DNA of 64,000 nucleotides from Azolla pinnata (taxonomy: Eukaryota; Streptophyta; Polypodiopsida; Salviniales; Salviniaceae): contig JBBBWG010032529.1 in the NCBI GenBank assembly GCA_037176905.1, positions 108,265-172,264 on the forward strand, in the 5' to 3' direction. The notes under the pieces were generated by a model that made no database searches, was not told the origin of the DNA, and saw only the letters and a program-made list of their open reading frames with translations. Positions 56,924-64,000 of this stretch are shown here, one piece after another. Within the stretch, counting starts at the first letter, position 1. Each line of letters starts with the position of its first letter. The position numbers and the translations under genes are program-made.

Positions 56924-59843
56924 ATGAGAACGAAGATGAAGACACGAGAGAGTACTCCAAGAAATCGAGGGGGGGCAGTACCCCACAGCAATGGTAGCAA
57001 TAACAGTGCGAAGCCTAACCCTAATAATAACATTGCTAGAAGATCAAGAGCAGGAAAAGCAGTGACAGAACAAAGGGACGTTGCAGCTACAACAATGATC
57101 GCATCGTCAACGAGGAAACCCAAGCATGGTATGATGGAACCATTCGCATCAAGCTTAAAATTTGTAGTGTCTGTCCTAAAATACCACAAGTATAGTTACT
57201 ACCGAACATATCATTTTAAATATAGTATCTTTTGTTCATTTGGAAAAAACATAGGTGTATCTCGTGAAGTTGTTAGGAGAACATCTAGTCGAATACAAGC
57301 ATCAAGAGTACTGTCACAAATTAATTCCTCAGGACGCGTTGAATCTTCTCAAGACCTTCGATTGGCATTTTCCAGTGTTAATACTTCGTCTGGGCAGAAG
57401 GTAAACCCATATTTTTTTCCTCCGTCATTCCCCCTGATTGTAATGATATTTAGTATGGATTAGAATGAATGATTGTACTGATACGTTTTTATTCACTTGC
57501 TATGAATAATATCAGGAAGGATCGGCTGTACTAGGCACTATTTTCTCTCCTGTTTTCCATTTGTTCAATGGTTTAGCTGGAGGTGATGCATCCCATAGCT
57601 GTTGTACTACTAATGGTAAGTCTGTCTGCCATTAATAATATGTTTCATGAATTTAATATGATGACGATTCAGCATGTTTGTTCATTGAAACCATGACTCA
57701 ACAGATAATGTGGAAGAATGTCATGTTGGTGAGGTTACAATGGAGACATCATCGCCAGCACGCCCGATCTTGAGATATCTTGATCATAGTGAGGAAACCG
57801 ATGATGGTAGACGAGAGAGTCATGTAGAGACATTGAGCAATGATGAAAACAGAGATCCTGCTCAGTCCCCAGACAGGATGGATGTGGATGATCATTCTGG
57901 CGAAGGAATGTCTATGTGTGTAACAAGTCCTGGGACAAAGCTGCAAGCAGGTCATGAAGGCCATGATTCTAATCGAGCTAATGATAGTACCGATGGTGGC
58001 CGTGTTGATACTGAAGAATATGATGATTTTGATCCTTATTTGTTTATCAAACACTTGCCCTCTGTTTCAGAGGTTGTCTCAACATCTCGCTGTACATCGT
58101 TGCTGCCAAAGCAGACTCGGCGATGCCCGCCAATAACCCTTGTCCTGGATCTTGATGGTGAGTGTGTGTGCCTTTTGCTGGATATAATCTTCATTCAACT
58201 TGCTTTGATATTTAATGTTTATTTTAGTCAATTCATGCCAGTAATCTACATATCCTATGCGATGTGTGTAATATGTGAATTCTACACATTGTATTATCCG
58301 TATGAATGGGTTGTTGCTTTTGAAATATATTAAATGTATTTATGTTATATCTTTGTTAGGTGGGTATGCTAAACGCTATGGGTCATATAGGTGCATATAT
58401 ATATTCTATGCATTCATCTTATGTTTTCATAATATGGGTATTTTAATAGCTTTATACGAATTCTACGCATAGTAGTTTGGTATGAAGAAATTAATGCATA
58501 CTCTGAAATGTGTAGCATGACTGTCATGTTATATCATTGTTATGTGATTACCTTAAAAGCGATAACCTTTCAATAAGAACAGATATATCTATAGTCTGAC
58601 ATGTCTTGTGTATTTTTATGGTATTTACTGATTCTATGGTATTTACATGGTGTCTTTTGTGTGTAACAAGGGATGTCTGTAAATGGTGTCCAAAATGCTG
58701 TTCATATATTGCAACTAAATTTGCAGCTTCTATGTTTCTTATTGTAATGCTGAACTGTATCATATGTCCTTCTATGTTATAGCTTTGTTAAAATATATCT
58801 GGGTGGTATTTTGACATTCCTTTTTTACAACAAATCAATGCATGCTCTAAAATGTGTGCTATATGTTGCTTTCGTTTCTTTACTCTGTGGTTCTACTTGT
58901 AAAGCTGTATATGACTTTTGCATGGTGTTTCTTGTTTGGATAAGTGACGTCTGTACATGTACCCTGAATATACTATTCATATGGTGCAAACCAAAATTGG
59001 ACAGTTTTGCACATTAATGGATCTTACAGTGCAATCCTCTTTCGTTTGATTTGCAGAAACATTAGTTCATTCTACTCTAGAGCATTGTGTGGATGCTGAC
59101 TTCACGTTTCCTGTGATGTTCAACTGTCAAGAGTACACTGTGTATGTGCGGTGCAGGCCACACCTTCAGACTTTCATGGAGAGGGTTTCTCAGCTTTTTG
59201 AGATTATTGTGTTCACGGCAAGTCAAAGTGTTTATGCAGAACAGCTGCTTAACATCTTGGATCCGAAGAGAAAGCTCATACGTCATCGTATCTTCCGTGA
59301 TTCTTGTGTGCTATTTGAGGGAAATTATCTGAAAGACCTTACTGTGCTGGGAAGAGATCTCTCGAAGATAGTGATTATTGACAACTCTCCTCAGGTATAT
59401 ATATATGCTCTGTTTATGTGCTTGTTCAACCCTGTTTTATGTCAATTGTATGCTCGGCTCATTCTTTTTGAGTGCAATTAACGAATATATTGCAACTATA
59501 TTTCAATTTATGCTTAGTTCATTGCATTGTGCACATCACTAGAGAGCAGGGGAATGGGTACAAACTAATGCAGTGTAAATATGTTTTTGCTTTGAATGAT
59601 TTGTTGTCTTTTTTATGTTCTTAGGCTTTTGGTTTTCAAGTGGATAACGGAATTCCAATCGAGAGTTGGTTCGATGACCAATCAGATTGTGCACTGACTG
59701 GTTTGTTACCATTCCTGGAGACTTTGGTCGGTGTAGATGATGTAAGGCCTCTCATCGCGCAGAAGTACAACCTCCGTCAACGTGTCGCTGCAGCAGTAGA
59801 GCCTCCACTTGTATCAAATAGACTTGGCCCTATGGTTCTGTAG
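56924..59843 (+). CDS. SCP/FCP1-like CTD small phosphatase, SSP4 type, 6 exons
   Basis: Exons 56924-57128, 57255-57400, 57516-57615, 57705-58157, 59057-59394 and 59625-59843 total 1,461 nt, 486 aa, phases closing. The C-terminal 190 residues are a HAD-fold NIF/FCP domain: [16 protein letters not shown] carries the catalytic DxDxT; then [65 protein letters not shown] and [11 protein letters not shown] follow. Plant relatives remove phosphate from the RNA polymerase II CTD. The N-terminal 290 residues are basic then acidic and low-complexity, starting [10 protein letters not shown], as in the SSP4 group. The 899-bp intron 4 splits the catalytic motif between DLD and ETL. Intron 1 (57129-57254) is 126 nt and open in frame. 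Confidence 0.93.
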
Positions 59844-60700
59844 CTTTTATAATATATATATCCTCATCATTCTATAAAAGTTTGTTGATGGTGGTGATCC
59901 AAGTAGGTTTTTTGCTTGTTTTTCTGTTCCCTTAATGGAAAACTCAATTCTACATGTTATTGGTGTACTATGTTCAATTATGTGTATTTAATTCCTTTTT
60001 TTTCTTATCTCGTGTCTTCAGTGGCTAATGGCCATGGATTGAGCACACGTATGGTAGGAAATGTTTGACATCCTTGAATGCATTCATGATTTGCATTGAG
60101 ATGTAATGGAATGACATAAATTTGGCAGCTGTGCCATTCACTTTCTGCTGTTAGGATATCAATTGTCATCAATGAACGTTCCTCATTTTCTACTGCATTT
60201 GTTTTCTCATTTTGTTGTCCAAAGTTGTTGCCTTTCGCAAATTGTGTGTATATTGTTGGCAAGGTGCTTGGTTTGATGATGGATGTTTGTTACATGCCCT
60301 TAGCCGTCGAAGCCATTCGAGGTGTTATCCTATGACTTCAAGCGTTATTGATCCAGCTCATTTTGTCCCCTTGTCGGTGGGCATTTCGTTGAGTGAACCA
60401 GATGAGGTTGGGATTGAGTCAAACATGCTCAAAAGCCGAAGAAATGGGTTCTTTGCTCCAATGGACATCATGTCGCGTGTTAGAACATAAGATATGTATG
60501 CAAGAAATAGGGGGTTTGATTCTCAATTTCCAAAGCTGCATTCTACGTGGGCAAAGCCAGTTTCAATGCGGTCGCACGTTGTTGAAGATTTCTACTCTTC
60601 CATTAGAAGCTGTTTTTTCTTAGAGATTTTAACAAGAATTGATCTTATCAAGGGTTTATCATTCTCATTCTCATAGTTGCTATTATTCTTATTGTTGCTA
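59844..60700 (+). other. Phosphatase 3' region with an unassigned 92-codon ORF
   Basis: Likely 3' UTR first. An open frame at 60212-60490 (MLSKVVAFRKLCVYCWQGAW ... FFAPMDIMSRVRT) has moderate composition and no recognised domain. It could be an alternative 3' exon, a small gene or chance. Confidence 0.35.
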
Positions 60701-61175
60701 GGGAAAACTACCAAAAAACGCCTAACAAATTTACGAATTACATTATAACGCCTACTAAAACCAAAAACTACAGATTAAGGCCTACTAAAACCAAAAAACT
60801 ACATATTAACGCTTAGATTTATCTCTCACTAAAAGTTGACATCCAATTAATCGGTTAACACCGTTTTAGCTAGATTCTAAAACTATTAACTCCTGTTAAT
60901 CGAACATAGTAAGGGAATCGATTAGTAAACGACAACAGGATAGCAGAGGAAGCAATCGGTAAACAGCAGGAAGAAGATTGCGAATCGATGAACACGAGAA
61001 GAGACAAACGGAAGCGACGAGCAAGAGAAGGATAGAATCGATCAGCGAGAAGCGATTCAGGAATCGACTCGATCAGCAATAAAAGAAAGGCGTTAATTAA
61101 TCCGTGAACTTCTAATCTTAGCAAGCGTTAAAACGTGATTAATAAATTTGTCAGTGTTAATTTGGGATCATTAAA
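60701..61175. mobile_element. Second copy of the TIR element family, about 475 bp, right end degraded
   Basis: The left end GGGAAAACTACC, then AACGCCTAACAAATTTACGA and ATAACGCCTACTAAAACC, aligns with the left end at 54660. CCTACTAAAACCAAAAACTA is tandemly duplicated here. The right end near 61105-61175 (AGCGTTAAAACGTGATTAAT) matches in reverse but is more diverged. The interior shares GGGAATCGATTA with the first copy. It is non-coding. Confidence 0.65.
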
Positions 61176-61288
61176 CATGAAGGATTTTCTGTGTTTGATT
61201 TTTCCTGAATGTCTGCCCATTTTGAGTTTTTATTTGGTTTCGTTTTGTTCGAAGAGAAAAAACAGGCTTTTCTGTCTGTAAACTCCGA

Positions 61289-61318
61289 CGCCTGCGCGAG
61301 CGAGCGAGCGAGCGAGCT
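61289..61318 (+). repeat. GAGC tetranucleotide run in a 5' leader
   Basis: GAGCGAGCGAGCGAGC just upstream of the start codon at 61328. Confidence 0.8.
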
Positions 61319-61327
61319 CGTGTGGCG

Positions 61328-61464
61328 ATGGCAGGAACGACCTCGCCTCCCTCTCCGATCTCGGAAACTCCCGTCGCATTATCCTCCAGGTTTTCCCTCT
61401 CTGCGAACGCAGTCTCTCCCACATTGTCTCTGTCTGTTTGCGCGCGCGATAGAGATAGATAGAT

Positions 61465-61513
<49 letters not shown>

Positions 61514-64000
61514 CAATTTCTAGTTCACACGTCTATGAGAGTGTTAACCGCTTCCTAGCTTCCTACTTCTCGGTCAATACATCAATTTATCACTTCCGCT
61601 AACGGAAGTTTAGCGGATGTGTAATGTGTTTAGGAGAATTCATCTACGATTTGGTCACCTGAGTGCATTCAGAGCCTGGAGATAATATGGAAGGCCTAAT
61701 TTTGGAAAAGATCCATAATTAGAACCTTCATTGCATGGTGCATTTTACCACTGGCGATTATAAACCTCGGATTCACTGCTTCTGTTTGTGGACCGAAAAA
61801 CGATCTTTTTGAGAATTTGAGAAATATTTTTGTTCTAACACTGATTGGGGAACTCTCATAAATGCTTGAACAACGTGTCTATAGGAAAATTCCATGAGAT
61901 CTGGCCACTGGGATTCTTTGTTTCGTCTCCCCCGAAAGCTTATGCTTTGTGTGATATCTCAATTGCCATTCTGTTTCAACTTTTAAATCTGAAATGGATT
62001 TAATTTTCTCAGGTATGTTGAGGCTTGTGAAAAGCACGGTTTGTCACCTCATGTCGACATACAGAATGCCATTTTGAAGGTATATTTTTGTACGGTTTTG
62101 GATGGATGGAGGTGATGGTGATTAAAGAAGCTTTGTAGATTGTTTACCTCTGATTCCAGCCTATTTTCTAAATTTGGTATTTTTTATGATAATTTATAAC
62201 AGTTCCCTTAATCTTCATGGCTTATTCTTTATTGAATTTACAGGCAAAACATGGTGTTTTGAAGTTCGATTTGAAACAGTTAACAGAAACAGAAATACTA
62301 CCGCTGGCTGATGTGCTCTCACATGTAGAAAATTCTGAATGGAATGCTGTGGACGTTGTGCATAACAAACAAATAGCATATGGACAAATGCTTTTGAGAG
62401 TTCTGCGTGTGATTGGTTCTAAGCTTAGACTTGTGGATTTCAAAAGGATAATGTTTGATCGGGATGTACTACGGTATGTCAAAACGTTTAATGTATTGAA
62501 ATTATGTTTATTCTTTCATAAAATTTAGGATGGTCGTCATTGATTGAATATTTATGGCAGGGATCTTTTCCATAGGGGGATGCCATGCCAAATTCTAGAT
62601 TTGAGTTTCTCTAGAGTTCATAAATTGGATATGGTTGGTCAGTTTCCACAACTTCATACCCTCATCTTGGATTCCAGCATGCATTTGACTGCATTGACAG
62701 AAGGCTGCTTTAGAGCAATGCCAAATTTAGCCAAATTATCAATGTGTGATACTAGGGTTGGCAACTTGTGGACTACTTGTGCGGTTTTATCTAAAGTTTC
62801 CTCACTTGTTGAGTTACGTTTTCAAAGCTGCGGATGCTGTGAAGGTACAGGGATATGTAGTTCTGTTTCAACAAGTGAGGCATCTTACTTAGAAGACATC
62901 ACCCCTATCCGGAATCTGGCAAATATATGGCATAGACATCCGATGCACATAGATGATTTTGGGATCCTAGATTCAGAGGGATCAGAATCTTCAACTAGTG
63001 ATGGATGTGATTTTGACGATATATTTTCAGATGATGATTATTCGACGATGATGTTGCACCATGTTCATCATACATCCAGCGAGGTCTTTTCAGGTGATAG
63101 CGAAGGGGACTTCGAAGGGCATCTAGTGGATCCTATGAGCATAGAAGATGACCTAAACTACCAACATGATGGGGATGAGCCTACTTTTGATGTATCAGAT
63201 GTATTCAGCGTACAAAACGAACATGACCCACTTGTTGAGATTAGTAATCATTCTGATGAATTGTTAAGTGAAGATGCAGAAAGGAATCCTTATAGTTTGG
63301 TAGTTGGGCCTGAATACTTCTGTATTGAAGGAGAGAGCTCTGCAGACCCAGAAGAGACAAGAATCAACAGATTTCCGCTTACAACAGATCCAGGAACTTC
63401 TGCAAATTCAGTTAGTGTGCAAAGTAACCCATTTTTTTCCAGGCGTGGAAGGTTTCATCATATTTCTCGAATTTGTTATGAGAAATATTACAGAGAGTTC
63501 ATTATTGCTAGATTACCTGGTTTGAAGGTGCTGGATAATATACCCTTGACACTAGCAGAGAGAGAAAAGGCACGTTCTGTCTTTCTAGAGCACTTTGAGG
63601 TTTGGCCAAACAACTGTAGTGAGGGAGTGAGCATTGTGGATGTGTTGAAGAACAGGGAGGCATGGAGCTGGATGTTTCCATTCAAAAAACGAAGAAGATT
63701 AGGGATTGCAGGAAGCAGTTCTACTGGACTGGCATTCACAAGATCAATATGTGCACTAAAAATGTCATCTTGTGCATGGCCATCGTGTGTTCCTATTTGC
63801 AAGGATAAAAAGGCAACTTTCCAGTTAAATAGGAAATGCAGACCTCGTCAATTTGAATATCATCCGACAGATCCTTCTCTAATGGTTTTTGGCACACTGC
63901 ATGGAGAAGTAGTAGTCATCAATCATGAAAGTGATAAGATAGTGGGCCATGTTCAATCCAACAGTTCAACTCATAGCATTCTTGGCTTGTGCTGGCTGAA
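61328..64000 (+). CDS. Leucine-rich repeat / WD40 (transducin-like) protein, cut by right edge
   Basis: Exons 61328-61389, 62013-62079, 62244-62473 and 62561 onward, open to the window end. At least 599 residues are in the window, phases closing. The N-terminus has a short Ser/Pro stretch (MAGTTSPPSPISETPVALSS). LRRs follow (CQILDLSFSRVHKLDMVGQF, LHTLILDSSMHL, LAKLSMCDTRVGNLW, LVELRFQSC). A long acidic Ser/Asp insert comes next (SEGSESSTSDGCDFDDIFSD), then a last LRR-like piece (LPGLKVLDNIPLTLAEREKA). WD40 repeats begin at RPRQFEYHPTDPSLMVFGT and HGEVVVINHES near the edge. This LRR-acidic-WD40 layout is a plant-wide family of uncertain role. WD40 proteins of this kind can be DDB1/CUL4 adaptors, but that is conjecture. 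The start follows the GAGC-rich leader and gives a clean first donor. Confidence 0.82.
61450..61511. repeat. GA microsatellite in intron 1 of the LRR/WD40 gene
   Basis: About 30 GA units with two GATA interruptions at the left end. Confidence 0.92.

Noticed and set aside
1-64000. Search for tRNA, rRNA, CRISPR arrays and retroelement coding regions
   Set aside because: No cloverleaf-type A/B boxes, rRNA stretches, spaced repeat-spacer arrays, or reverse transcriptase, integrase or capsid motifs were recognised by eye in either strand. A covariance or profile search could still find weak cases.

Overview
The window is nuclear DNA of a land plant. Its genes have many spliced introns (up to 17 coding exons), plastid transit peptides, telo-box and MSA promoter motifs, and plant-only gene families. 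The PPR gene has 102-residue blocks of 'MYAKCG' and 'SW-ALI-GYAQ' motifs plus a truncated E-type tail. From memory this style is typical of leptosporangiate ferns such as Ceratopteris or Adiantum, so I infer a homosporous fern. That placement is an inference, not proven. Spacers are rich in microsatellites and minisatellites (AAG, GAT, TTG, AAAT, 34-bp, 46-bp and 79-bp units).

Layout, left to right. (-) first exon of a CYP72-clan cytochrome P450 cut by the left edge (292-616). Duplicated minisatellite blocks (1378-2612) run into (+) an intronless PPR gene (2604-4349). (-) an 8-exon plastid/lumen methyltransferase (4947-8005). (+) CDC20, activator of the anaphase-promoting complex, with an M-phase type promoter (about 9397-12440). 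(+) a large single-exon protein with a DUF1221-like domain, an active kinase and an RLK-like pseudokinase (14322-17357). (-) a small 3-exon TPR protein (18159-21812). (-) PEX5, the PTS1 receptor, 14 exons (22910-29611). Then 12 kb with no recognisable gene, made largely of simple repeats (29.6-42.0 kb), including an orphan cluster of ACGT boxes at 38.85-39.03 kb. (+) an unrecognised 159-aa plastid-type protein (42030-43762). (+) organellar oligopeptidase of family M3, 17 exons (45412-52635). A TIR element (54660-55085). (+) an SSP4-like CTD phosphatase (56924-59843). A second TIR element (60701-61175). (+) an LRR/WD40 protein cut by the right edge (61328-64000).

The genes are unrelated housekeeping and regulatory loci in both orientations. 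No operon-like or clustered pathway is visible. Two loci may share an organelle theme (the lumen-type methyltransferase and the organellar peptidase), but nothing in the sequence links them functionally. No retroviral-type or LTR coding remains, CRISPR array, rRNA or tRNA was recognised.

Most noteworthy: the kinase-pseudokinase fusion with its duplicated 5' end; a CDC20 with an altered C-box; an in-frame, stop-free intron in the phosphatase gene; a short TIR element family with about 85-bp ends; and a PPR start codon lying inside a tandem repeat. Exon boundaries were read by eye from splice signals and reading-frame continuity. Phases close without conflict in every multi-exon model given.
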